DNA of 51,341 nt. Source: Fidelibacterota bacterium. GTDB taxonomy: Bacteria > Fidelibacterota > UBA2242. The position numbers and the translations under genes are program-made. The notes under the pieces were generated by a model. It had not been told where the DNA came from and ran no database searches. It worked only from the letters and a program-made list of their open reading frames with translations. Positions 1-9,434 of the stretch are shown here, piece by piece (positions within the stretch are counted from its first letter, which is position 1; each line of letters opens with the position of its first letter). The stretch lies in the NCBI GenBank assembly GCA_018002295.1, contig JAGNGI010000001.1, positions 1 to 51,341 of the forward strand, given 5' to 3'.

Positions 1-1001
1 TCGGTGCTACCGGCTACGCCGGTTTCGAACTGGTAAAAATTCTGCTACACCATCCGTACATAACGATCAGCCGTCTGGCTGTCATCGCCGAAGAAGTCGG
101 TTTGTGTTTTTCGGACATTTTTCCGGCACTGAAATGGCTTTGCGATCTGACCTGCACTGCGATTGACGTTCAGGAAATCAAACGCGAGAGTGACGTAATT
201 TTCTTTTGTCTGCCGCATACGGTTAGTATGACTTACGTCCCGGATTTCATGGGAAACGAAAAATTATTAATCGATCTTAGTGCCGACTATCGCCTTAATT
301 CGGCTGAACTTTACCAGAAAGCTTATGGCGTTGCCCATACCGATAGCGAGCATTTGCCGGATTTTGTCTATGGTCTGCCGGAATTTAACCGCGCTAAAAT
401 TAAATCAGCAAAAACCATCGCCAATCCCGGATGTTTTCCTACCGGAATAGAATTGGCTTTGAAACCGGTTTTGCAAGCCGGATTAATCGAAACTACGGCG
501 ATTTTCGTGGATAGCAAAACCGGTGTCTCCGGCGCCGGACGCGCTCCCAAACCGGCTTATCACTTCCCGGAATGTAATGAGAACCTGACCGCCTATAAAG
601 TCGCATCGCATCAACATGAACCGGAAATCGAACAGGAATTGAGCAAAATTGCGGGCGCGGCGGTTGATGTGATTTTCGTGCCGCATCTTGTTCCTTTGAC
701 GCGGGGTATTTTTAGCACGATTTACACCAAATTGCGGCGGCCAATTTCTCAAGCCGAATTATTAACTTTATATCAAAATGACTATCGAGCGGAACCTTTC
801 GTGCGCGTTCTATCAAATAACCAAATTCCCCAATTAAAAAACGTTGCTAATAGCAATTTTTGCGATATCGGTTTAAAAGTTATCGGCGATCACTTGATTC
901 TGCTAAGCGCGATTGACAATTTAATCAAAGGTGCCTCCGGACAGGCCGTCCAGAATATGAACATCATGCTCGGTTATCCTGAAACAACTGGATTATTATA
1001 G
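1..1001 (+). CDS. argC: N-acetyl-gamma-glutamyl-phosphate reductase, 5' partial
   Basis: NADPH-dependent reduction of N-acetylglutamyl 5-phosphate to the semialdehyde, third step of arginine synthesis. The reading frame is open from the first bases and begins with the nucleotide-binding motif GATGYAGFEL, so the true start lies just outside the window and the internal ATG at 102 is not the start. The active-site cysteine is in NPGCFPTG (about base 430), followed by the family signature GVSGAGR and by LVPLTRGI. The C-terminus is complete (DNLIKGASGQAVQNMN). It is followed by argJ, argB and argD on the same strand, so it heads or belongs to the arginine cluster. Identification is secure; only a handful of N-terminal residues are missing. 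Confidence 0.95.
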   Translation, partial: GATGYAGFELVKILLHHPYITISRLAVIAEEVGLCFSDIFPALKWLCDLTCTAIDVQEIKRESDVIFFCLPHTVSMTYVPDFMGNEKLLIDLSADYRLNSAELYQKAYGVAHTDSEHLPDFVYGLPEFNRAKIKSAKTIANPGCFPTGIELALKPVLQAGLIETTAIFVDSKTGVSGAGRAPKPAYHFPECNENLTAYKVASHQHEPEIEQELSKIAGAAVDVIFVPHLVPLTRGIFSTIYTKLRRPISQAELLTLYQNDYRAEPFVRVLSNNQIPQLKNVANSNFCDIGLKVIGDHLILLSAIDNLIKGASGQAVQNMNIMLGYPETTGLL

Positions 1002-1060
1002 GGATTAGAAATGAATATAATTCAGCCGATTTTTAATAGCCTTGATTTTTCTTTAGTTCA

Positions 1061-1084
1061 TTTCTTTGGATCAAGACAAAGAAA
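1061..1084. other. short hairpin in the argC-argJ spacer
   Basis: TTTCTTTG (1061-1068) and CAAAGAAA (1077-1084) form a perfect 8 bp stem with an 8-base loop in the 122 bp argC-argJ spacer. There is no T-run immediately after it, so it is not a clear terminator. It may be a processing or repeat element; a hairpin of similar composition occurs at 13644-13672. Confidence 0.3.
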
Positions 1085-1123
1085 CGGACAGGTTTTTATT
1101 AATGAAATCAATTTCAATTTTTA

Positions 1124-2347
1124 ATGAATGGATTCGCTATGAATTTTTACAATAATCCTAAAATCACCGACCCCAAAGGTTTTACTGGTGCGGCAATGCA
1201 TGCCGGCTTCAAGCGCAAACGTAATGACCTGTGTATAATCAAAAGCGCTGTACCGGCTAAATGTTCAGCCAAATTCACCACCAATGCCGTCAAAGCCGCG
1301 CCGCTCATCGTCGCTATGGAAAATTTACCGAAATCCGGCAATCGCCTTCAGGCTTTGATCATCAATTCCGGTAATGCTAATGCCGGTACCGGTCAGCAGG
1401 GTTTGAACGATGTGCACGAGACTCTAAACTTACTTTCCGCCCATCTTGATATTCCGGAAGAACTAATTCTGGCTTCCAGTACTGGTGTAATCGGACATTG
1501 TCTCGATATGGAAAAAATGCGTAATGGTATTACCCACCTCGTACCGCATCTTAGTGTGGAAGGCGGAGCCGCCTGCGCCGAAGCGATATTGACGACCGAT
1601 ACCGTCGAAAAATCGTTCGGTGTAAAATTCAGAGTCAATGGCGCGGAAATCAAGCTTTGCGGCATTACCAAAGGTTCCGGTATGATTCAGCCTAATATGG
1701 CGACCACACTGGCTTTTGTCACTACTGATGCCGATATTGACCACGATTTTCTGGAAAAGACTTTCACCACGACTGTCGCAAAAACTTACAATATGATTAC
1801 CGTTGATGGCCACACCAGCACCAATGATACCGCCCTGATTATGGCGAACGGTTTAGCGGGTAATCAAATAATTACCGCCGGTTCGCCAGCTGGTGAAATT
1901 TTCGAAAATGCTCTCCTAATGCTGATGACCGAAATGGCAAAATCCATTGTCCGAGACGGCGAAGGCGCCACCAAGTTCGTGACCGTTACTGTCAATGGCG
2001 CCGATAGTTTTGAAGATGCTAAAAAAATGGCGTTCGGTATTGCTAATTCCATGTTAGTCAAAGCCGCGCTTTTTGGATGCGACCCGAATTGGGGCCGAAT
2101 TCTCTCCGCGGCGGGAATGGTATTTGCCCATTTTGATCCGGCTGTCGCTGATTTGCGCATCAATGGGGTTTACCTCTACCGGCAGGGTGAACCGCTTAAT
2201 TTGAATAAAACCGAAATTCAACGTATGATGACACCGGTCGAACTGGAGATTGTACTCGACTGCAACCTCGGAAAAGATAGCGCCGTAGTTTACACTACCG
2301 ACCTTTCTTATGACTATATCAAAATTAACGCTCAATATCATACTTAG
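1124..2347 (+). CDS. argJ: bifunctional glutamate N-acetyltransferase / amino-acid acetyltransferase (ornithine acetyltransferase)
   Basis: Transfers the acetyl group from N-acetylornithine to glutamate, recycling acetyl groups in the cyclic arginine pathway. The 407-residue product has the normal family length. The autoproteolytic site is visible as KGSGMIQPNMAT, where the threonine at about residue 194 becomes the N-terminal nucleophile of the beta chain after cleavage between Ala and Thr. Other conserved segments are LIINSGNANAGTG near residue 90 and GCDPNWGRI near residue 320. Two starts are possible, ATG 1124 or ATG 1139; neither has a strong ribosome-binding site, and the second would remove only five residues. 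argB begins 8 bases after the stop. Having argJ suggests the acetyl-recycling route; no argA is present in the window. Confidence 0.95.
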   Translation: MNGFAMNFYNNPKITDPKGFTGAAMHAGFKRKRNDLCIIKSAVPAKCSAKFTTNAVKAAPLIVAMENLPKSGNRLQALIINSGNANAGTGQQGLNDVHETLNLLSAHLDIPEELILASSTGVIGHCLDMEKMRNGITHLVPHLSVEGGAACAEAILTTDTVEKSFGVKFRVNGAEIKLCGITKGSGMIQPNMATTLAFVTTDADIDHDFLEKTFTTTVAKTYNMITVDGHTSTNDTALIMANGLAGNQIITAGSPAGEIFENALLMLMTEMAKSIVRDGEGATKFVTVTVNGADSFEDAKKMAFGIANSMLVKAALFGCDPNWGRILSAAGMVFAHFDPAVADLRINGVYLYRQGEPLNLNKTEIQRMMTPVELEIVLDCNLGKDSAVVYTTDLSYDYIKINAQYHT

Positions 2348-2355
2348 GAGCTGTT

Positions 2356-3249
2356 ATGCAGAAAATTATTGACAAAGCCGCCGTTTTGATAGAAGCTTTA
2401 CCTTTCATCAAAGCCTTTCACGGCAAGAAAATCGTGATCAAATTCGGCGGCAGTATAATGGACAGTGAAAATGCTATGAAATCTGTTTTGCAGGACATTG
2501 TCTTTATGAAATACGTCGGCTGGTTACCAGTAGTTATCCACGGCGGCGGCAAAGCCATTAGCGAAGCAATGAATAACCGTGGAGTTAAACCGCAATTCGT
2601 TAATGGACTGCGCGTAACCGACCGCAAAACTATGGAAATCGTTGAAAATGTTCTCGCCCACAAAATCAATGCCCAAATTGTTAACTTGCTGAATATGATG
2701 GACGGCGAGGCGGTTGGAGTTTCCGGACTCGATAATGGGTTAATACGCGTTGATAAAATGTTCACCGAAAACAATGGGCAATCGGTAGACCTCGGTTTCG
2801 TTGGTCAGGTTCGCTACATTAATGCTAATTTTCTTAATCGGCTTATAGAAAGCGGAAAAATTCCTGTAATTGCACCACTCGGTTTGGGTGATGATGGCGA
2901 GAGCTACAATATCAATGCCGACCTTGTTGCCGGCGAAATCGCGGCTTCAATTGGCGCTCGCAAGCTAGTTTATTTAACAGATACCCCCGGCATTTTGCGG
3001 ACACCCGGCGACGAGAAAAGTATCATTAGTACCATTAATCGCCAGGAGGCTGAAAAACTTATCGCCGCGGGCATCATCGAGGGCGGTATGATTCCCAAAG
3101 TCAACTCCTGTCTCGATGCTTTGAGGTTTGGGGTCAACAAAGGTCACATTATAGACGGGCGCATTAAGCACTCGCTCTTACTCGAAATTTTCACTAAAGA
3201 AGGAATTGGAACGGAGATATTAAAAGATGGATCGGAAAGAATTCGATAA
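2356..3249 (+). CDS. argB: acetylglutamate kinase
   Basis: Phosphorylates N-acetylglutamate with ATP, the second step of arginine synthesis. The 297-residue protein belongs to the amino-acid kinase family: VIKFGGSIMD near residue 27, the VVIHGGGKAI glycine loop near residue 60, GLDNGLI, then the C-terminal YLTDTPGI and GGMIPKV segments that bind nucleotide and substrate. An AGGAG ribosome-binding site precedes the ATG. The 3' end overlaps the start of argD by 23 bp, implying translational coupling. The N-terminal helix (about 25 residues before the kinase core) resembles that of arginine-sensitive hexameric enzymes, so feedback inhibition by arginine is plausible but not proven. Confidence 0.96.
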   Translation: MQKIIDKAAVLIEALPFIKAFHGKKIVIKFGGSIMDSENAMKSVLQDIVFMKYVGWLPVVIHGGGKAISEAMNNRGVKPQFVNGLRVTDRKTMEIVENVLAHKINAQIVNLLNMMDGEAVGVSGLDNGLIRVDKMFTENNGQSVDLGFVGQVRYINANFLNRLIESGKIPVIAPLGLGDDGESYNINADLVAGEIAASIGARKLVYLTDTPGILRTPGDEKSIISTINRQEAEKLIAAGIIEGGMIPKVNSCLDALRFGVNKGHIIDGRIKHSLLLEIFTKEGIGTEILKDGSERIR

Positions 3250-4390
3250 TTACGTTTTACCTACTTATAAGCGTTTCCCGATTACCCTGGTAAAAGGACG
3301 CGGTATGCAGGTCTGGGATGATGAAGGCAACGAGTACCTCGACTTTTTCCCCGGTTGGGGTTGTGGCAATATCGGACATTGCCATCCCAAAGTCGTGGCG
3401 GCTCTGCATGAACAATTGGACAAAATCATGCACGTACCGAATGTCTATTATAACGAGAAAGCCGGCGAACTTGCCAAACTAATCATTCAGGACAGCTTTG
3501 ATGGACAAGTTTTCTTCGGCAATAGCGGCGCGGAAGCCAATGAAGGAGCACTGAAGCTGGTGCGCAAACGCAACCCCAATAAGAAAACGATTATTACGCT
3601 CAATAACTCCTTTCATGGACGCACGCTGGCTACAGTTACCGCAACCGGTCAGAGCGAATACCAGAAAGGCTTTGATCCCCTGCTCGGCGGTTTTGTCTAT
3701 TGCGATATCAATGATTACGCTATGCTCGCAAGCTTAATGAACGAAAACGTCGCGGCTATTATGCTCGAAGTCGTCCAGGGCGAAGGCGGCATTACACCTG
3801 TCACACCAAAATTTATTCAGACCGCGCGCGAACTGTGCGACCGGTTTGACGCTATGCTAATCATAGATGAAGTTCAGACCGGCATCGGGCGCACCGGTAA
3901 AATGTTTGCCTACCAATATTTCGATGTCCAACCAGACGTTATGACTCTCGCCAAATCACTCGGCGGCGGTATGCCGATCGGCGCTTTTGCCGTAGCACGC
4001 CAATATTGCAATATTTTACAACCCGGCAGTCACGGCTCGACTTTCGGTGGTAATCCACTGGCTTGCGCCGCTGGTGTGGCGGTTTTTCAAGCTATTCACG
4101 AAGAAAATCTGCTCGAGAATGCCGTTAAAATGGGCACCTATTTCCGGCAAAAATTGGAAGAACTGAAAAGCCAAGCGCCATTAATTCGCGAAATCCGCGG
4201 GCTCGGACTTATGCTGGGCGTCGAATTAAATAAGCCCGGCGCGGAAATCGTTGACAAATGCCGCGCCCAGAATCTACTGATTAATTGCACACACCAGACC
4301 GTTCTGCGCCTGATGCCCGCCATCAACGTCACTAAAGAGCAGATCGATAAAGCTGTTGCGATTATCGGGAAAGCCTTGATGGAATCATAG
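3227..4390 (+). CDS. argD: acetylornithine aminotransferase (class III)
   Basis: PLP-dependent transamination of N-acetylglutamate semialdehyde to N-acetylornithine. The 387-residue length is typical. Visible motifs are the GNSGAEANEGALKL phosphate-binding loop, NSFHGRTLAT, the IIDEVQTGIGRTG aspartate region that contacts the PLP ring, and TLAKSLGGGMPIG containing the Schiff-base lysine. The ATG lies inside the end of argB (23 bp overlap, different frame), and the alignment begins close to this start, which supports it. It closes the arginine cluster; argF, argG and argH are not in the window. Dual use as succinyldiaminopimelate aminotransferase is known for some homologues and cannot be excluded. 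Confidence 0.94.
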   Translation: MDRKEFDNYVLPTYKRFPITLVKGRGMQVWDDEGNEYLDFFPGWGCGNIGHCHPKVVAALHEQLDKIMHVPNVYYNEKAGELAKLIIQDSFDGQVFFGNSGAEANEGALKLVRKRNPNKKTIITLNNSFHGRTLATVTATGQSEYQKGFDPLLGGFVYCDINDYAMLASLMNENVAAIMLEVVQGEGGITPVTPKFIQTARELCDRFDAMLIIDEVQTGIGRTGKMFAYQYFDVQPDVMTLAKSLGGGMPIGAFAVARQYCNILQPGSHGSTFGGNPLACAAGVAVFQAIHEENLLENAVKMGTYFRQKLEELKSQAPLIREIRGLGLMLGVELNKPGAEIVDKCRAQNLLINCTHQTVLRLMPAINVTKEQIDKAVAIIGKALMES

Positions 4391-4394
4391 GCAA

Positions 4395-4442
4395 AACCTT
4401 CCGAAGGTTGGGTTAGGCTATTTGAAGCTATCTGAAGGTTTT
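4395..4442. repeat. AACCTTC/GAAGGTT palindrome downstream of argD
   Basis: AACCTTC-C-GAAGGTT (4395-4409) is a perfect 7 bp inverted repeat, and a further GAAGGTTTT at 4434-4442 can also pair with the upstream AAAACCTTC. The same core recurs after thrC at 9284-9302. It may work as a transcription terminator or be a small dispersed palindromic repeat; there is only a short T-run after it. Confidence 0.55.
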
Positions 4443-4526
4443 ATCAATTAGTTTCGTGTTTAATCCGTAGCTAAATCTATCTCTGTATTTGGCTTGGCAG
4501 GTTCTTAAAAAAATCGTATTTTCTCT

Positions 4527-4535
4527 TGCTATAAT
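4527..4535 (+). promoter_or_regulatory. extended -10 promoter candidate for thrABC
   Basis: TGCTATAAT matches an extended -10 element (TGn plus TATAAT) and lies 32 bases upstream of the thrA ATG. No good -35 hexamer is seen at the expected distance, which is tolerated in extended -10 promoters. The predicted leader is about 25 bases, too short for an attenuator. Confidence 0.45.
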
Positions 4536-4567
4536 TGAACAATTGACAACCAGATAGAAAGACAGTT

Positions 4568-7036
4568 ATGAAAGTCTTAAAATTCGGCGGCAGTTCGATT
4601 GGTAAGCCAGAAAATCTGCCAACTATTTTCAATATCATCGCCAGGGAAGTCCAGAGCGAGAAGGCGGTAATTACAGTTTTTTCAGCCTTCAATAATGTCA
4701 CTGATCAATTGAAAGAAATCAGCCAATTAGCGGCAAGCAAAGATAAAACCTATCAAAATATTCTTGATGACCTTGCCCGAAAACATTTTAATTTTATCGA
4801 AAAATTAATACCCCAAGATAAGCAGAAGACACTCAACACCGAAATCAAAAACCTCCTGGCGGAATTGAAAGAAATTATCCACGGCGTTTTCTTATTGAAA
4901 GAATTATCCTTACAATCTCTTGACCTGATCCTGAGTTTCGGAGAACGCTTGGCTTGCACCATCATCGCCGCCTATGGTCAATCCATCGGTTACCCAACAA
5001 AGTACGTGGATGCGCGCCAATTTCTGGTAACCGATGATCATTTCGGAGCGGCGCGTATTCTTCCGCGCATCAGCAATCCGAAAATCCAAGCATTCTTTAA
5101 AAATTTCACTGGAATTCCAGTAGTCACCGGTTTCATCGGCGCTACCGCAGATGGCATTACTACAACTTTAGGCCGTGGCGGTTCGGACTTAACTGCCTCT
5201 CAAATCGGTGCGGCTCTTAACGCGGAGGAGATTCAAATCTGGAAAGACGTCAATGGCTTTATGTCGGCTGATCCAAGCAAAGTCAAAGAAGCTTTTTCAT
5301 TAGCGGAACTCAGCTACGAAGAAGCTGTGGAACTCAGTCATTTCGGCGCCAAAGTACTATTTCCACCCACTATTCAGCCGGTAATTGATAAGAATATTCC
5401 TATTCGTATAATGAATACCTTCAATCCGGATTTTCCCGGAACGGTCATTCGCAAAAATCCCTCCGCTAACGGCGGCTTCGTCAAAGGTGTCACTTCAATC
5501 CGCGACATTGCATTGTTGACGGTTCAAGGTAGTGGCATGGTCGGCGTTAGTGGCATCTCTTCTCGTCTTTTCAGCGCTCTGGCAAAAGTCAACGTCAACG
5601 TGATTTTGATTTCCCAAGCCTCGTCTGAACATTCCATCTGTGTCGCCATTTTGCGAGAATCTGTCAATATCGCGAAAAAAGCCATCGAAGAAGAATTTGC
5701 CCTTGAAATTAAACTCCGCCTGGTTGATCCGGTCGTAGTAGAAAATGATTTAGTCATCATTGCGGTTGTGGGCGAACGAATGCGTCGCACCACTGGTCTG
5801 GCGGGACGTCTTTTTAGCGCATTGGGAGAAAAATCCATTAACGTCATTGCTATCGCTCAAGGTTCCTCGGAACTGAATATTTCCATCGTAATTGACCAAA
5901 AAGATGAAAAACAAGCCCTTAATGCCATTCATAATGCTTTCTTCGCTAAAAAGATTAAAATGAATTTATTTCTCTGCGGGGTGGGTTTAATCGGATCAAC
6001 TTTAATCGAACAGATTAAAACCAATTATTCCAATCTACTGGAAAATTATGGGCTGGATATTAAAATCGTCGGTCTTGCTAATAGCCGGAAAATGCTGATC
6101 GAGCCCGACGGAATTGACCTCAACAATTGGCGCAATTCTCTCAATGAGTGTCAGGTCAAAAACGATATGCGGGTTTTACTGGCAGAAATAAAAAAACTCA
6201 ATCTCGATAACAATGTCTTCGTGGATTGCACCGCCAGCGCCGATATCGTGAATTATTACGAAAAAATTTTAGCCGGTCGCACCTCCATAGTGACTGCTAA
6301 TAAAATCGGCAACACTGGCCCATACGCTCAATATGTAAAATTCCACGAACTGGCGAAAAGTAAACACGTCCATTTTCTCTACGAAACAAATGCCGGTGCG
6401 GCTCTGCCAATTATCAGCACTCTGCGCGATATGATCAATTCCGGCGACCAAATCATCCGAATCGAAGCAATTCTTTCTGGCACAATTAGTTATATTCTCA
6501 ATAATTTCAAACCGGGGAAAAAGTTCAGCGCCATTGTGCGCGAAGCCAAAGCCAGAGGTTTTACCGAACCCGATCCACGCGACGATCTTAGTGGGATAGA
6601 TTTCGCCCGCAAGGTTTTACTGCTCGTCCGCGAAATCGGCATTCCCGCCGAACTCTCCGACATTCAAATCGAACCGCTTTTGCCGGAAAATTGTCTCAAA
6701 GCTCCGACGGTAGAAGCGTTTTTCACCGAACTCGAAAAATCCAATGACTATTTTGATAAATTGCTCCAGCAAGCCTCTGCGGAAGGTAAAGTATTACGCT
6801 ATATCGCAATTTATGAAAATGAAAAAGCTGAATTGAAATTAGTTCAGGTAGAAGCGAATCATCCCTTCTACTTCCTGAGCGGTAGTGACAACATCGTCGC
6901 TTTCACTACGAAACGCTACGCTGAAAATCCGTTGGTTATCAAAGGCGCGGGTGCTGGGGCGGAAGTTACCGCCGCCGGTGTAATGGCTGACATTTTTAAA
7001 ATTGCCAACGCCGTTATGAAAAGCAAGAGTTTCTGA
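4568..7036 (+). CDS. thrA: bifunctional aspartate kinase / homoserine dehydrogenase
   Basis: Catalyses the first and third steps of threonine synthesis: aspartate phosphorylation and aspartate-semialdehyde reduction to homoserine. The 822-residue fusion has the normal ThrA/MetL layout. The aspartokinase domain begins at KFGGSSIG (residue 4) and includes GRGGSDLTAS near 205. Two ACT-type regulatory segments lie around 315-460 (VSGISSRLF, then TTGLAGRLFSALG), and the homoserine dehydrogenase Rossmann domain starts near 465 (LFLCGVGLIGST). Catalytic-region motifs VTANKIGN and LSGTISYILNNF are present. The stop overlaps the thrB ATG (TGATG). Feedback inhibition by threonine through the ACT domains is the usual control and is inferred here. 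Confidence 0.95.
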   Translation: MKVLKFGGSSIGKPENLPTIFNIIAREVQSEKAVITVFSAFNNVTDQLKEISQLAASKDKTYQNILDDLARKHFNFIEKLIPQDKQKTLNTEIKNLLAELKEIIHGVFLLKELSLQSLDLILSFGERLACTIIAAYGQSIGYPTKYVDARQFLVTDDHFGAARILPRISNPKIQAFFKNFTGIPVVTGFIGATADGITTTLGRGGSDLTASQIGAALNAEEIQIWKDVNGFMSADPSKVKEAFSLAELSYEEAVELSHFGAKVLFPPTIQPVIDKNIPIRIMNTFNPDFPGTVIRKNPSANGGFVKGVTSIRDIALLTVQGSGMVGVSGISSRLFSALAKVNVNVILISQASSEHSICVAILRESVNIAKKAIEEEFALEIKLRLVDPVVVENDLVIIAVVGERMRRTTGLAGRLFSALGEKSINVIAIAQGSSELNISIVIDQKDEKQALNAIHNAFFAKKIKMNLFLCGVGLIGSTLIEQIKTNYSNLLENYGLDIKIVGLANSRKMLIEPDGIDLNNWRNSLNECQVKNDMRVLLAEIKKLNLDNNVFVDCTASADIVNYYEKILAGRTSIVTANKIGNTGPYAQYVKFHELAKSKHVHFLYETNAGAALPIISTLRDMINSGDQIIRIEAILSGTISYILNNFKPGKKFSAIVREAKARGFTEPDPRDDLSGIDFARKVLLLVREIGIPAELSDIQIEPLLPENCLKAPTVEAFFTELEKSNDYFDKLLQQASAEGKVLRYIAIYENEKAELKLVQVEANHPFYFLSGSDNIVAFTTKRYAENPLVIKGAGAGAEVTAAGVMADIFKIANAVMKSKSF

Positions 7037-7974
7037 TGAAGTCTGTCACTGTTTTCGCACCAGCTACTGTGGCTAATGTCGCTTGCGGTTTCGATATTTT
7101 CGGTTTTGCTGTTAATGAACCGGGCGACGTTGCTAAGGTTACTCTCCGCGGAAATCCCGGCGTCGAAATTACACGCATAACCGGCGACGACGGGAAATTG
7201 CCAAAAGCCGCCGAAAAAAACACCGCCGGATTCGCCGCCCTCCGTTATCTCGAAACCATTAAATCCCAGCAGGGCGTTTCTATCGAATTACATAAAAAAA
7301 TGCCATTGAGTAGTGGACTGGGATCGAGCGCCGCCAGTGCGGTGGCGGTACTCTTTGCCATTAACACTCTTTTCGATAATCGGCTGACGAAATCCGAACT
7401 GCTCAGTATCGCTCTGCAATCGGAAAAATTGGCTTGCGGCGCCGCCCATGCCGACAACGCCGCACCGGCTCTCTTTGGCGGTTTTCTTTTAATTCGGGAA
7501 AACAATCCACCTGATATCGTAGAATTACCGGTCCCGGAAAATCTCTATTGCACAATTATTCATCCAGAAATTGAAATCAATACTGCCGATGCCCGTAATA
7601 TTCTTGCTCCCAATGTTCCTCTAAAAGACGCCGTAAAACAATGGGCTAACACTGCCGGACTGGTTGCCGGTCTCTATCGGAAAGACCTAACATTGATTAG
7701 CCGCTCAATGAATGATTATATTATCGAACCTCAGCGGGCGAAGCTTATTCCTCACTTTTATGAGATGAAAAAGGCGGCTCTGGACCGCGGCGCTCTCGGG
7801 TGCAGTATTTCCGGCTCCGGTCCGTCGCTTTTTGCGCTTTCAAATTCACAAGAAATTGCTCAAAAAATCGCCGGCTCTATGTCAGCCGTCTTAGCTAATT
7901 ACAAAATCTGCAACCAAATCTATATCTCGACGATTAACACCGAAGGTCCCAAAATCATCGCTCAAGAAGGATAA
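7036..7974 (+). CDS. thrB: homoserine kinase
   Basis: Phosphorylates homoserine to O-phosphohomoserine for ThrC. The 312-residue GHMP-family kinase has its ATP loop PLSSGLGSSAASAVA at about residues 90-104, the N-terminal motif APATVANVACGFDIFG and the C-terminal GCSISGSGPSLFAL motif. Its ATG overlaps the thrA stop by one base, so it is translationally coupled; thrC starts three bases after its stop. All family motifs are intact. Confidence 0.96.
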   Translation: MKSVTVFAPATVANVACGFDIFGFAVNEPGDVAKVTLRGNPGVEITRITGDDGKLPKAAEKNTAGFAALRYLETIKSQQGVSIELHKKMPLSSGLGSSAASAVAVLFAINTLFDNRLTKSELLSIALQSEKLACGAAHADNAAPALFGGFLLIRENNPPDIVELPVPENLYCTIIHPEIEINTADARNILAPNVPLKDAVKQWANTAGLVAGLYRKDLTLISRSMNDYIIEPQRAKLIPHFYEMKKAALDRGALGCSISGSGPSLFALSNSQEIAQKIAGSMSAVLANYKICNQIYISTINTEGPKIIAQEG

Positions 7975-7977
7975 AAT

Positions 7978-9279
7978 TTGCTTTATTACAGTACTACTGA
8001 TCGCTCTCACAAAGTTTCTCTGAAAGAAGCCGTGTTGAAAGGCATGCCACCGGATGGCGGGCTATATCTGCCGGAATCATCGCCGGTTATGCCAGACAAA
8101 TTTTTCCAAGACTTGCCGGAAATGACTTTTCAGTCGGTGTCTTATGAAATTGCTAAAGCTCTACTTGGGGGCGATGTCCCATCTGATGTTCTCCAAAAAA
8201 TTATCGTTGAAGCTTTAAATTTCGAAACACCGCTGGTGGCTATTTCGGAAAAGACTAAAACACTCGAACTTTTTCACGGACCAACCCTCGCCTTTAAAGA
8301 TGTCGGCGCTCGTTTTATGTCGCGCCTGATGGCTTATTTTATTCGTAATGACTGTCGCGAGCTCACGATCTTAGTTGCCACCTCCGGTGATACCGGCAGT
8401 GCGGTTGCTAATGGTTTTTTCCAGGTGCCGGGCATCAATGTCATCGTGCTTTATCCAGCCGGAAAAATTAGCCTAATTCAAGAAAAACAGATTGCGACTC
8501 TCGGCGAGAATATTACTGCCTTAAAAGTAGAAGGCACCTTCGACGACTGCCAGCGTCTTGTCAAAACCGCTCTGGTGGATCCGGAGGTGCGGAGTGTACT
8601 TACAGTTAGTTCCGCCAATTCGATCAACATCGCCCGTTTAATTCCTCAAACTTTCTATTATTTTAACGCAATTCGCCAGATTCCCAATTTCCATTCTAGG
8701 AAAATCGCTATCTGCGTACCGAGCGGCAATTTCGGTAACCTGACCGCCGGATTAATCGCTAAAAAAATGGGCTTACCGGTAATACGCTTCATCGCGGCTA
8801 CCAATATCAATCACGTCGTGCCAGATTATCTAGCGACCGGAAAATATGAACCACGCGCCTCAATTCAGACTATCTCCAACGCAATGGACGTTGGCAGTCC
8901 CAGCAATTTCGCTCGGATGCTGGCGCTCTATGATTATTCGGTTGAGAAAATGCGTCGCGATTTGGCTGGCTGTTATTTTAATGACGATGAAACTCGCGCC
9001 GCTATCGCCGAAGTCTATCGCAATTACGGTTATATTCTCGACCCACATGGTGCCGTCGGCTACCTTGGCATTCAAAATTATCTCGCCAAACATCCAGAAA
9101 TTGACACCGGAATTTTTCTGGAAACAGCTCACCCGGCGAAGTTCTGCGACATTGTCGAACCAGTTATCGGAGCAACAGTTCCCATCCCCGACCGATTGAA
9201 AAAATTCCTGGAGCGTCCGATTCTGTCGCGCGCGATTTCCAGCGACTACGACGAATTCAAGGATCTCCTGCGGGCATAG
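7978..9279 (+). CDS. thrC: threonine synthase
   Basis: PLP-dependent conversion of O-phosphohomoserine to threonine. The start is a TTG codon: AGAAGG at 7965-7970 sits 7 bases upstream, and the protein then begins with the conserved YYSTTDR segment that opens this family. The PLP lysine is in GPTLAFKDVGARF at about residue 107, followed by TSGDTGSAVANGF, PSGNFGNLTAG and the C-terminal LETAHPAKF segment. Length is 433 residues, as for the E. coli-type enzyme. It is the last gene of the operon and is followed by a palindrome and a T-rich hairpin. Confidence 0.95.
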   Translation: MLYYSTTDRSHKVSLKEAVLKGMPPDGGLYLPESSPVMPDKFFQDLPEMTFQSVSYEIAKALLGGDVPSDVLQKIIVEALNFETPLVAISEKTKTLELFHGPTLAFKDVGARFMSRLMAYFIRNDCRELTILVATSGDTGSAVANGFFQVPGINVIVLYPAGKISLIQEKQIATLGENITALKVEGTFDDCQRLVKTALVDPEVRSVLTVSSANSINIARLIPQTFYYFNAIRQIPNFHSRKIAICVPSGNFGNLTAGLIAKKMGLPVIRFIAATNINHVVPDYLATGKYEPRASIQTISNAMDVGSPSNFARMLALYDYSVEKMRRDLAGCYFNDDETRAAIAEVYRNYGYILDPHGAVGYLGIQNYLAKHPEIDTGIFLETAHPAKFCDIVEPVIGATVPIPDRLKKFLERPILSRAISSDYDEFKDLLRA

Positions 9280-9283
9280 TCAA

Positions 9284-9302
9284 TCAACCTTCAGAAGGTT
9301 GA
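9284..9302. repeat. AACCTTC/GAAGGTT palindrome downstream of thrC
   Basis: TCAACCTTC-A-GAAGGTTGA is a perfect 9 bp inverted repeat with a single-base centre, starting 5 bases after the thrC stop. It shares its core with the element after argD (4395-4409). Confidence 0.55.
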
Positions 9303-9333
9303 AAATAAAATTGTGGACAATAAAATACGTATC

Positions 9334-9357
9334 GAAAAACCTTTAGAAGTTTTTTTA
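9334..9357 (+). terminator. candidate terminator of thrABC
   Basis: An imperfect hairpin (AAAAACCTT, TAG, AAGTTTTTTT) ends in seven T residues, about 60 bases after thrC. The stem is A/T-rich and weak, so the terminator role is tentative. The convergent gene at 9435-9800 reads towards it from the other strand. Confidence 0.4.
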
Positions 9358-9434
9358 ACCAGTTCTATCAGGTCTCGTATCTTACAGTTTTAATCTTAGC
9401 TTCTCGTCAGGCTTGAGAACCTAAAAAATGGATT

